Of a DNA stretch of 5,108 bases, positions 1 to 5,108 are shown in pieces. Location: assembly GCA_019120475.1 (NCBI GenBank), contig DWVA01000021.1, positions 1 through 5,108 of the forward strand, in the 5' to 3' direction. The notes beneath the pieces were generated by a model. The model was not told the origin of the DNA and searched no databases. It saw only the letters and a list, made by a program, of their open reading frames with translations. How positions within the stretch are numbered: position 1 is the stretch's first letter; every line of letters begins with the position of its first letter. The translations under genes were made by a program, and so were the position numbers. Source of the stretch: Candidatus Blautia intestinipullorum. GTDB taxonomy: Bacteria > Bacillota > Clostridia > Lachnospirales > Lachnospiraceae.

Positions 1-7
1 TTTCATT

Positions 8-889
8 ATGAAGAAAAAACATGCAATGGGAAACCGGGAGAAGACCTTTCTGGCCATAACGATCCCGATCGTGCTTCTGTTTTTCTGTTTCAATACGCTG
101 CCTCTGATAAAAGGCTTTATTTACAGTTTTACCAACTTTAAGGGATATGGCAACTACGATTTTGTCGGCCTGCGCAATTATGTGGATCTGTTTTCAGACG
201 GCAGGGTAGGCCGGTCCTATCTCTTCACTTTTAAATTCGCTCTTGTGAGTACGATACTTGTAAATGTGCTCAGCCTGATCCTGGCGCTGGGACTGAACAG
301 TAAGATCAAAGCGAAAAGCGCCCTGAGAGCAGTCTATTTCCTTCCCAACATCCTGGGCGGTCTGGTTGTAGGTTATATTTTCAGTTTCTTTTTCACCTAC
401 ATCCTGCCGGCTGCCGGAAAGGCAGCGGGGATCGAATGGCTCTCCAGCAGTATGCTCTCCAACACAAAGACTGCCTGGCTTGCCATCGTAGTAGTCGCCT
501 GCTGGCAGTCTGTGGCTATGAATACCATCATTTACATTGCCGGACTGCAGACAGTGCCGGAGGATGTTTATGAAGCCGGAGCCATTGACGGGGCGAGCGG
601 ATGGAGAAAGTTCAAAAATCTTACTTTCCCGCTGATCATGCCTTTTTTCACCATTAATATGGTGCTCTGCATGAAGAACTTCCTGATGGTGTTCGACCAG
701 ATCATGGCGTTGACAAAAGGCGGTCCTTCCCAGAGTACGGAGTCCATTTCCTATCTGATCTATCAGAACGGTATGGGCGGCGGACAGTTTGGATTCCAGA
801 GCGCCAACGCAGTGCTTTTCTTCGTGGTGATCGTGGCGATCTCTGTATTCCAGATGACAGTATTAAATAAAAAGGAGGAGCAGTTATGA
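8..889 (+). CDS. Sugar ABC transporter permease, MalF/UgpA-like (CUT1 family)
   Basis: Inner-membrane subunit of a binding-protein-dependent carbohydrate importer; it would pair with the next gene's product to form the translocation channel. The 293-residue protein shows about six hydrophobic segments, near residues 14-34, 73-96, 107-132, 155-180, 206-228 and 263-286. The EAA loop that contacts the ATPase is at 189-212 (EAGAIDGASGW, then a Pro-rich end), which is diagnostic of the BPD_transp_1 family. Length is normal for short MalF-like subunits that lack the large periplasmic loop of E. coli MalF. The start at 8 gives a lysine-rich cytoplasmic N-terminus; only 7 bases precede it, so its ribosome binding site cannot be seen, and an in-frame ATG at 26 is an alternative. 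The stop overlaps the next start by 4 bases. The substrate cannot be read from the sequence; a mono- or oligosaccharide is typical of the family. Confidence 0.93.
   Translation: MKKKHAMGNREKTFLAITIPIVLLFFCFNTLPLIKGFIYSFTNFKGYGNYDFVGLRNYVDLFSDGRVGRSYLFTFKFALVSTILVNVLSLILALGLNSKIKAKSALRAVYFLPNILGGLVVGYIFSFFFTYILPAAGKAAGIEWLSSSMLSNTKTAWLAIVVVACWQSVAMNTIIYIAGLQTVPEDVYEAGAIDGASGWRKFKNLTFPLIMPFFTINMVLCMKNFLMVFDQIMALTKGGPSQSTESISYLIYQNGMGGGQFGFQSANAVLFFVVIVAISVFQMTVLNKKEEQL
872..889 (+). promoter_or_regulatory. Strong Shine-Dalgarno for the second permease, inside the end of the first gene
   Basis: AAGGAGG at 872-878 lies within the last codons of the upstream permease. It is 7 bases before an ATG at 886 and 10 bases before a second in-frame ATG at 889, so either start could be used and the proteins would differ by one Met. 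The upstream stop codon (887-889) overlaps the first ATG as ATGA, the usual arrangement for translational coupling and equal subunit output. Confidence 0.85.
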
Positions 890-1734
890 TGAAGAAAAAA
901 GTAGTGGATCACAGAATTAACTGGCCGGTAACGATTCTTCTGATCATAGGATGTGTGACCATCTTTTTCCCGCTGTACATGGCTGTGATCATTGCCTTCA
1001 AACAGCCATCGGAAATGACCAATGACATTGCCGGCGCGCTGTCCCTGCCCTCCGCATTCAGCTTCAGCAATTTCACAGAGGCTATGAGAGTGACTGACTT
1101 CTGGCATTCACTGGGGAACAGTTTAATGCTCACCATTATCACCGTGGTCTTGACCATGCTGATCCATTCTCTGGCAGGTTACGCCATTGGTAGAAGCATG
1201 GCCCGCAGCAAGGCGTATAATTTTGTTTATCTGTATCTTGTCAGCGGTATGTTCGTGCCCTTTGCGATCCTGATGATGCCGCTGATCAAACAGACGGCCC
1301 AGATGGGAATCGCCAACAGGGCCGGCGTAGTCATTCTGTATGTGGTGTTTTACATACCTATGAACCTGCTTCTGTACACCGGATATCTGAAAAATATCCC
1401 CCTTGCGCTGGAGGAGGCGGCACGGGTCGACGGTTCCACCACCTGGCATACGTTCTGGAGGATCATCTTCCCCATCATGAAGCCCATGCACGCCACAGTG
1501 GCTGTTCTGACCGCCCTGGCGGTGTGGAACGACGTTATGACTCCCCTGGTCATCATGTCCGGAACAGGACTGAATACCCTGCCTTTGGCACAGTTGAATT
1601 TCCAGACTCAGTTCGGAACGAATTATAACCTTGCTTTTGCTTCTTACCTTCTGGCTCTGCTGCCGATTCTGATCTTTTATATATTCTGTCAGAAACAGAT
1701 CCTGAACGGCGTGGTAAACGGAGCTGTGAAGTAG
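886..1734 (+). CDS. Carbohydrate ABC transporter permease, MalG/UgpE-like (CUT1 family)
   Basis: Second membrane subunit of the same importer, expected to form a heterodimer with the upstream permease. The 282-residue protein has a short basic N-terminus and hydrophobic segments near residues 14-37, 77-100, 112-135, 146-166, 201-220 and 248-268. The EAA loop is at 176-200 (EEAARVDGSTTW, then FPIMKP). The C-terminus ends in GVVNGAVK, a version of the conserved MalG-type tail that reaches toward the nucleotide-binding subunits. Length is typical for the family. It is the last gene before the terminator at 1811-1860, so no glycoside hydrolase, regulator or ATPase follows on this transcript. Energy would have to come from an ATPase encoded elsewhere, as with MsmX in Bacillus subtilis; this is inference. 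Substrate unknown. Confidence 0.93.
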   Translation: MMKKKVVDHRINWPVTILLIIGCVTIFFPLYMAVIIAFKQPSEMTNDIAGALSLPSAFSFSNFTEAMRVTDFWHSLGNSLMLTIITVVLTMLIHSLAGYAIGRSMARSKAYNFVYLYLVSGMFVPFAILMMPLIKQTAQMGIANRAGVVILYVVFYIPMNLLLYTGYLKNIPLALEEAARVDGSTTWHTFWRIIFPIMKPMHATVAVLTALAVWNDVMTPLVIMSGTGLNTLPLAQLNFQTQFGTNYNLAFASYLLALLPILIFYIFCQKQILNGVVNGAVK

Positions 1735-1738
1735 GAGG
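1733..1738 (+). promoter_or_regulatory. Orphan Shine-Dalgarno after the last permease gene
   Basis: AGGAGG overlaps the permease stop codon (TAG, 1732-1734), exactly as would be expected before a third coupled gene. The nearest ATG (1753) is 14 bases away and stops after two codons; the next (1758) is 19 bases away and opens only 38 codons, which run through the terminator. It is probably a remnant of a deleted downstream gene, or a chance purine run. Confidence 0.45.
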
Positions 1739-1810
1739 ATTTTATATAGACCATGATATGAAAATCAGAAATGCGGCTGTCAATTTAAGCAGATCAGATT
1801 TTTATATACG

Positions 1811-1860
1811 GAAGCCGTCGCTGCACTGTAAGTATATGGTGCTGCGGCGGTTTCTTTTTT
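1811..1860 (+). terminator. Intrinsic terminator of the sugar ABC operon
   Basis: The arms 1811-1827 and 1838-1854 form a 17-position stem with one T-T mismatch and a few G-T pairs, around a 10-base loop (1828-1837). The run TTTCTTTTTT (1851-1860) follows and partly overlaps the base of the stem. The GC-rich core and U-tract are classic for rho-independent termination on the plus strand. It separates the transporter operon from hom. Confidence 0.88.
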
Positions 1861-1880
1861 ACATCCGCAGATGAGTTGTC

Positions 1881-1909
1881 TTGACAAACCCTTCCGTCTG
1901 CCCTACTAT
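1881..1909 (+). promoter_or_regulatory. Sigma-A promoter of hom
   Basis: A perfect -35 box TTGACA (1881-1886) is separated by 17 bases from a -10 box TACTAT (1904-1909, 4 of 6 consensus matches). It lies just after the preceding terminator and about 50 bases before the hom start. Transcription would begin near 1916, giving a leader of roughly 45 bases. That is too short for a T-box or riboswitch, and no attenuator-like hairpin or leader peptide is visible. Confidence 0.8.
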
Positions 1910-1946
1910 GAAATAAGTGACACTTATGCTGTGTGGAATACAAAGG

Positions 1947-1953
1947 AAAGGAG
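1947..1953 (+). promoter_or_regulatory. Ribosome binding site fixing the hom start at 1962
   Basis: AAAGGAG sits 8 bases before the ATG at 1962. An in-frame GTG at 1917 would add 15 residues (MTLMLCGIQRKGVLL) that do not belong to the family. It falls at the predicted transcription start, so no binding site could precede it. The ATG at 1962 is therefore the start. Confidence 0.85.
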
Positions 1954-1961
1954 TCCTTTTA

Positions 1962-3257
1962 ATGGAAAAGAAAGTAATACGAGCCGCCCTTCTGGGACTG
2001 GGTACAGTGGGAACCGGCGTATATAAGGTGCTGAAAGCGCAGAGAGACGAGATGGAGGCAAAACTGGGAAGTACGGTGGAGATCAAAAAGATCATGGTCA
2101 GAAACCTTGAGAAAGCTGCCGCAAAGGTAGATGATCCATCCGTTCTTACAAATAACTGGGAAGAAATCCTTCATGATCCTGAAATTGACATTGTTATAGA
2201 ACTGATCGGCGGGATAGAGCCTGCCAGAACCTATATTCTTGCAGCTCTTGAGGCAGGAAAGCATGTGGTGTCCGCCAATAAGGATCTTATCGCAGTACAT
2301 GGCAAAGAATTGTTTGATATGGCGGAAGCCCATCATGTGGATTTCCTGTTTGAAGCGGCGGTGGCAGGTGGAATTCCCATTATACGGCCTCTGAAGCAGT
2401 GCCTTGCAGGAAACCATATGAAAGAGGTTATGGGAATTGTAAACGGCACTACAAACTTTATTCTGACAAAAATGACACAGGAAGGAATGGAATTCAAAGA
2501 GGCTCTTGATCTGGCTACAGAGCTGGGATATGCGGAGGCAGACCCGACGGCGGATATAGAGGGACTGGACGCCGGACGGAAAGTGGCGATCCTGGCTTCC
2601 GTGGCTTTTAACTCCAGAGTGGTATTTGATGATGTGTACATTGAAGGAATCACGAAAATTACATCCAAGGATATCCTGTATGCAAAGGAAATGGGATGTG
2701 ACATCAAGCTGATCGGAATGGCGAGAAATACAGACAATGGAATCGAGGCCTATGTATGCCCCATGCTTCTGCCAAGTGCCCATCCGCTTTCTTCTGTAAA
2801 TGATTCATACAATGCGGTATTTGTCCAGGGAGACGCTGTGGGAAACGCCATGTTTTACGGAAGAGGAGCAGGAGAACTTCCCACGGCAAGCGCAGTGGTA
2901 GGCGATATCTTTGATATCGTACGGAACATCAGGATGGGATGCAGCGCGAGGATCGGCTGCACCTGTTATAAGAACCTGAAGGTGAAAAAAATGGCGGATA
3001 CTTATAACCGTTATTTCATGAGGCTGAAGGTAGAAGACCGCTGCGGCGTTTTGGCGGAAATGACGGCAGTATTTGCAAAATATCAGGTAAGCGTGGCGCA
3101 GATCATCCAGAAGGAAACAAAGCCTGGAGAAGAGGCTGAGGTAGTGGTTATCACAGGAGAAGTAAGAGAAGGAGATTTCCGTACCGCCATGGAAGAACTT
3201 TCCGGCAGGCAGTGTGTCCATAAGATATCCAGCATGCTGAGAGTTTACGGGCAGTAG
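1962..3257 (+). CDS. hom: Homoserine dehydrogenase with C-terminal ACT domain
   Basis: Reduces aspartate-4-semialdehyde to homoserine with NAD(P)H in the cytoplasm, the branch-point step toward threonine and methionine. The 431-residue protein begins with a Rossmann fold carrying GLGTVG at residues 12-17. SANKDL (104-109) supplies the conserved active-site lysine K107. The family signature at 191-207 (AEADPTADIEGLDAGRK) contains the expected acidic residues E192, D198 and D203 and lysine K207. GTTNFIL at 162-168 is also typical. An ACT domain occupies about 351-427, which in this family is the usual site of feedback control, commonly by threonine; the effector here is inferred. Length matches monofunctional Firmicute enzymes, with no aspartokinase fusion. 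No thrB, thrC or aspartokinase gene is adjacent in the window. It has its own promoter, and gpmI follows 92 bases later with no terminator between. Confidence 0.96.
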   Translation: MEKKVIRAALLGLGTVGTGVYKVLKAQRDEMEAKLGSTVEIKKIMVRNLEKAAAKVDDPSVLTNNWEEILHDPEIDIVIELIGGIEPARTYILAALEAGKHVVSANKDLIAVHGKELFDMAEAHHVDFLFEAAVAGGIPIIRPLKQCLAGNHMKEVMGIVNGTTNFILTKMTQEGMEFKEALDLATELGYAEADPTADIEGLDAGRKVAILASVAFNSRVVFDDVYIEGITKITSKDILYAKEMGCDIKLIGMARNTDNGIEAYVCPMLLPSAHPLSSVNDSYNAVFVQGDAVGNAMFYGRGAGELPTASAVVGDIFDIVRNIRMGCSARIGCTCYKNLKVKKMADTYNRYFMRLKVEDRCGVLAEMTAVFAKYQVSVAQIIQKETKPGEEAEVVVITGEVREGDFRTAMEELSGRQCVHKISSMLRVYGQ

Positions 3258-3281
3258 TCCAGGCAGCGCGGCAAAAAATCC

Positions 3282-3312
3282 TTGAAAAATTTTATATTTT
3301 TGGTACTATAAT
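3282..3312 (+). promoter_or_regulatory. Probable sigma-A promoter of gpmI
   Basis: A -35-like TTGAAA (3282-3287) precedes two overlapping -10 candidates. TACTAT (3304-3309) has a 16-base spacer and an extended TGG just before it; TATAAT (3307-3312) is a perfect hexamer with a longer 19-base spacer. Either puts the transcription start about 30 bases before the gpmI ATG. The surrounding AT-rich stretch favours promoter activity. The 92-base hom-gpmI gap holds no GC-rich hairpin, so read-through from hom may add to expression. Confidence 0.68.
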
Positions 3313-3336
3313 AAGAAGAAAAAGCTGTTATACAAA

Positions 3337-3343
3337 AAAGGAG
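3337..3343 (+). promoter_or_regulatory. Ribosome binding site of gpmI
   Basis: AAAGGAG lies 6 bases before the ATG at 3350 and supports that start. The resulting N-terminus (MSKKPTVLMILDGYG) aligns with the family without any extension. Confidence 0.85.
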
Positions 3344-3349
3344 AACATT

Positions 3350-4888
3350 ATGAGCAAAAAACCAACTGTTTTAATGATTCTTGATGGTTACGGACTGAAT
3401 CAGAAGCATGACGGAAACGCTGTATTTGAGGCAAAAACTCCGGTCATGGATAAATTAATGGCAGAATATCCCTTTGTAAAGGGAAATGCCAGCGGGCTTG
3501 CGGTAGGTCTTCCGGAAGGCCAGATGGGAAATTCCGAGGTAGGACATATGAACATGGGCGCAGGCCGTATCGTATATCAGGAGCTTACCAGAATCACAAA
3601 AGAGATCAACGATGGTGACTTCTTTAAAAATGAGGCGCTTCTGGCAGCCATGAAGAATGCGAAGGACAATGATTCTTCTATTCATTTTATGGGACTTTTG
3701 TCTGACGGCGGCGTTCACAGCCATAATACGCATCTCTACGCGCTGCTTGAAATGGCGAAAAGAGAAGGACTGAAAAAGGTATATGTACATTGCTTCCTGG
3801 ACGGCAGGGATACTCCTCCGGCATCAGGAAAGGGCTACATTGAGGAACTGGAAGCCAAGATGAAAGAAATCGGCGTCGGCGAGATCGGCGTTATTTCCGG
3901 CCGTTACTATGCAATGGACAGAGATAACCGCTGGGATCGTGTAGAGCTGGCTTATAAGGCGCTGACAAAGGGAGAAGGTGTGAAAGGAACAGACGCTGCT
4001 GAAGCTGTTCAGGCTTCCTATGACAATGATAAGACAGACGAGTTTGTTCTTCCTACAGTGATCGAAAAGGACGGCAGACCGAGAACTGTGATCCAGGATA
4101 AAGATTCCGTTGTATTCTTTAACTTCCGCCCGGATCGTGCCCGGGAGATCACAAGAGCTTTCTGTGATGATGACTTTAAGGGATTTGAGCGTGAGAAACG
4201 CCTGGATCTTACTTATGTCTGCTTTACAGATTATGATGAAACAATCCAGAATAAGCTGGTGGCTTTCCATAAGGTACAGCTCCACAATACTTTCGGCGAG
4301 TATCTTGCCGCTCATAATATGACTCAGGTCCGTATTGCGGAAACCGAGAAATACGCCCATGTAACCTTCTTCTTTAACGGAGGAGTAGAGGAGCCGAATA
4401 AGGGAGAGGACAGGATTCTTGTAAAATCTCCGAAAGTTGCCACTTATGATCTTCAGCCTGAGATGAGCGCGCCCCAGGTATGCGATAAGCTTGTGGAGGC
4501 GATCAAATCTGACAAATACGACGTTGTGATCATTAACTTTGCTAATCCGGACATGGTCGGACATACTGGAGTAGAGGCTGCCGCAGTAAAAGCCATTGAG
4601 ACTGTGGACGAATGTGTTGGAAGAGCTGTGGAAGCTGTGAAGGAAGTAAACGGCCAGATGTTTATCTGCGCAGACCACGGAAACGCAGAACAGCTTGTAG
4701 ATTATGAGACAGGGGATCCCTTTACCGCTCATACTACCAACCCGGTTCCCTTTATCCTGGTCAATGCTGACCCGAAATATGGATTAAGAGAAAACGGATG
4801 TCTGGCGGATATTGTTCCTACTCTTATCGAGCTGATGGGAATGGAACAGCCAAAAGAGATGACAGGAAAGTCTCTGATCGTAAAATAG
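3350..4888 (+). CDS. gpmI: 2,3-bisphosphoglycerate-independent phosphoglycerate mutase
   Basis: Interconverts 3- and 2-phosphoglycerate in glycolysis and gluconeogenesis, through a phosphoserine intermediate and two Mn ions. The 512-residue length is standard for the alkaline-phosphatase-superfamily iPGM. The key residues can be placed against the Bacillus stearothermophilus enzyme. One metal set is D12, S62 (the nucleophile, in GNSEVGH), D442 and H443 (ADHGNAE). The other is D401, H405 (NPDMVGH) and H461 (TAHTT). Substrate-binding residues include H123, R153, D154, R185, R191, R260, R263 (NFRPDRARE) and K334 (EKYAHVT). Nothing is missing, so it should be active; in Bacillus the family is Mn-dependent and pH-sensitive. 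The gene has its own promoter. The only terminator-like structure after it is the hairpin at 4926-4963, which may belong to an inserted element. Confidence 0.97.
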   Translation: MSKKPTVLMILDGYGLNQKHDGNAVFEAKTPVMDKLMAEYPFVKGNASGLAVGLPEGQMGNSEVGHMNMGAGRIVYQELTRITKEINDGDFFKNEALLAAMKNAKDNDSSIHFMGLLSDGGVHSHNTHLYALLEMAKREGLKKVYVHCFLDGRDTPPASGKGYIEELEAKMKEIGVGEIGVISGRYYAMDRDNRWDRVELAYKALTKGEGVKGTDAAEAVQASYDNDKTDEFVLPTVIEKDGRPRTVIQDKDSVVFFNFRPDRAREITRAFCDDDFKGFEREKRLDLTYVCFTDYDETIQNKLVAFHKVQLHNTFGEYLAAHNMTQVRIAETEKYAHVTFFFNGGVEEPNKGEDRILVKSPKVATYDLQPEMSAPQVCDKLVEAIKSDKYDVVIINFANPDMVGHTGVEAAAVKAIETVDECVGRAVEAVKEVNGQMFICADHGNAEQLVDYETGDPFTAHTTNPVPFILVNADPKYGLRENGCLADIVPTLIELMGMEQPKEMTGKSLIVK

Positions 4889-4925
4889 AGAACAGCATGA
4901 CAACAATAAAGAAAGTGAAAATGGG

Positions 4926-4963
4926 GCTGTCGCACTAAATAATTAGTGCGGCAGCACTTTTTT
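4926..4963 (+). terminator. Intrinsic terminator downstream of gpmI, possibly the end hairpin of an insertion sequence
   Basis: The arms 4926-4938 (GCTGTCGCACTAA) and 4943-4955 (TTAGTGCGGCAGC) pair over 13 positions with a single T-G wobble and a 4-base loop (ATAA). Six T residues follow at 4958-4963. On the plus strand this should end the gpmI transcript. On the minus strand the hairpin is followed by a looser T-rich stretch (ATTTTCACTTTCTTTATTG), so weaker termination is possible there too. The 34 bases between the gpmI stop codon and GGGG (4923) hold no other terminator. Confidence 0.88.
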
Positions 4964-4972
4964 GCAGAGAAT

Positions 4973-5003
4973 AAGAGCCAGGTCTGTGCAAGGCCTGGCT
5001 CTT
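4973..5003. repeat. Perfect inverted repeat (hairpin) in the leader of the putative transposase
   Basis: AAGAGCCAGG (4973-4982) and CCTGGCTCTT (4994-5003) are exact reverse complements. Three further pairs in the intervening 11 bases (T-G, C-G, T-A) extend the stem to about 13 and leave a 5-base loop (GTGCA). No U-tract follows on either strand, so it is not a simple terminator. It ends 16 bases before the putative start codon at 5020. A structural role in shielding the start from read-through translation is possible but unproven. Confidence 0.75.
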
Positions 5004-5012
5004 GGTGTAAAA

Positions 5013-5034
5013 TTTATTTATGCGAATAAATAAA
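5013..5034. repeat. AT-only inverted repeat overlapping the putative transposase start codon
   Basis: TTTATTTA (5013-5020) and TAAATAAA (5027-5034) are exact reverse complements around a TGCGAA loop. The ATG at 5020-5022 sits at the top of this stem. With only A-T pairs it is weak and may be chance in AT-rich sequence. Confidence 0.4.
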
Positions 5035-5108
5035 ATCCTACAGAAAGATTATACCTTATCTTCTCTGTACTATCAAATCAAACTTCCGCTGGATGTGGAA
5101 ATTTTGAT
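5020..5108 (+). CDS. N-terminal fragment of a putative IS1182-family transposase (runs off the window)
   Basis: An open frame from ATG 5020 stays open for 29 codons to the window edge, beginning MRINKILQKDY and ending YYQIKLPLDVEIL. The core phrase YQIKLPLDVEIL resembles, from memory, the start of IS1182-type DDE transposases, where a similar hydrophobic 'LPLD-E' stretch comes before an 'IP..D..R' segment. The catalytic domain would lie beyond the window. No strong ribosome binding site precedes the start; GGTG at 5004-5007 is the nearest purine-rich stretch. That fits the weak expression common for transposases but also weakens the call. The two inverted repeats just upstream and the minus-strand promoter inside the frame fit an element that limits its own transposase. 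Alternatives are a different transposase family, or a chance frame. Confidence 0.45.
   Translation, partial: MRINKILQKDYTLSSLYYQIKLPLDVEIL
5048..5076 (-). promoter_or_regulatory. Consensus-like minus-strand promoter inside the putative transposase frame
   Basis: On the minus strand, TTGATA (plus 5071-5076; 5 of 6 matches) and a perfect TATAAT (plus 5048-5053) are exactly 17 bases apart. Transcription would start near 5041 and run leftward across the start codon at 5020 and the leader hairpin (4973-5003). It would probably stop at or just past the hairpin at 4926-4955, giving an RNA of roughly 120 bases. No minus-strand gene that it could drive is visible. An antisense regulator of the transposase is the natural reading; chance in AT-rich sequence is the alternative. 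Confidence 0.42.

Larger units (their letters stand above)
4923..5108 (+). mobile_element. Probable left end of an insertion sequence (IS1182-like), cut by the window edge
   Basis: Three things coincide. A GGGGCTGTCGCAC motif at 4923-4935 resembles the GGGGCTGTC/GAGGCTGTC-type ends that I associate from memory with IS1182-type elements. A terminator hairpin and a second perfect hairpin lie in the leader. A frame opening at 5020 has an IS1182-transposase-like N-terminus. The right end, the matching inverted repeat and any target duplication lie outside the window, so the exact boundary and family are inferred. Confidence 0.42.

Noticed and set aside
1758..1874. A 38-codon plus-strand frame after the orphan Shine-Dalgarno (MKIRNAAVNLSR...)
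   Set aside because: The spacing from AGGAGG is 19 bases, it reads through the whole terminator stem and U-tract, and its basic, low-information sequence resembles no known protein.
1917..1961. Longer hom start at GTG 1917
   Set aside because: It lies at the predicted transcription start, has no ribosome binding site, and adds 15 residues foreign to the family; ATG 1962 has a well-spaced AAAGGAG.
1910..1961. Riboswitch, T-box or attenuator controlling hom
   Set aside because: The leader is only about 45 bases, with no hairpin pair, specifier-type structure or leader peptide rich in Thr, Met or Ile codons.
1959..2783. Long minus-strand open frame opposite hom (274 codons), and similar frames opposite gpmI (for example 3824-4732)
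   Set aside because: They overlap conserved genes completely, have Cys/His/Ser-rich compositions typical of reverse-strand shadows, and lack ribosome binding sites or recognisable domains.
4897..4938. A 13-codon frame right after gpmI (MTTIKKVKMGLSH)
   Set aside because: There is no ribosome binding site, it ends inside the terminator stem, and it is too short to support.
1811..4963. Apparent similarity between the two terminators (1811-1854 and 4926-4955), both containing GTCGC and GTGC-rich arms
   Set aside because: The shared words are short, spaced differently and expected in GC-rich stems; there is no extended match to suggest a repeated element.
5057..5108. Tail of a convergent minus-strand gene entering from the right edge (frame ending QRKFDLIVQRR)
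   Set aside because: The fragment is under 20 codons with no recognisable sequence, no terminator with a U-tract follows on that strand, and the plus-strand frame over the same bases has a recognisable pattern. It cannot be fully excluded without more sequence.

Overview
The window looks like ordinary chromosomal sequence from a low-to-mid GC Firmicute, most likely a gut-type clostridium of the Lachnospiraceae. This rests on the strong AGGAGG-type ribosome binding sites, the sigma-A-type TTGACA/TATAAT promoters, the U-tailed intrinsic terminators and the style of the proteins. No rRNA or species marker is present, so the placement is an inference.

Region 1 (8-1860) is the tail of a carbohydrate ABC importer operon. 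It holds two CUT1-type permease subunits, MalF-like then MalG-like, translationally coupled by a 4-base overlap. The substrate-binding protein is presumably upstream, outside the window. No ATPase is seen, which fits importers served by a shared MsmX-type ATPase. The operon ends at a strong intrinsic terminator (1811-1860). An orphan Shine-Dalgarno sequence lies between the last stop codon and this terminator, with no usable gene behind it.

Region 2 (1881-3257) is a monocistronic-looking homoserine dehydrogenase gene (hom) with a C-terminal ACT domain and a clear sigma-A promoter. It makes homoserine for threonine and methionine synthesis.

Region 3 (3282-4888) is gpmI, the Mn-dependent, cofactor-independent phosphoglycerate mutase of glycolysis, with all recognisable catalytic and metal ligands intact. 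It has its own promoter. There is no terminator between hom and gpmI, so some read-through is likely.

Region 4 (4889-5108) has no complete gene. It contains a terminator hairpin that starts with GGGGCTGTCGCAC, a second perfect hairpin, and an open frame from 5020 that runs off the window. The frame's first 29 residues resemble the N-terminus of IS1182-type transposases. I read this as the left end of an insertion sequence placed just after gpmI. A consensus-like promoter on the minus strand lies inside that frame and would make RNA antisense to the transposase start. This last region is the only part of the window that looks unusual. I see no evidence for a wholly new biological system.
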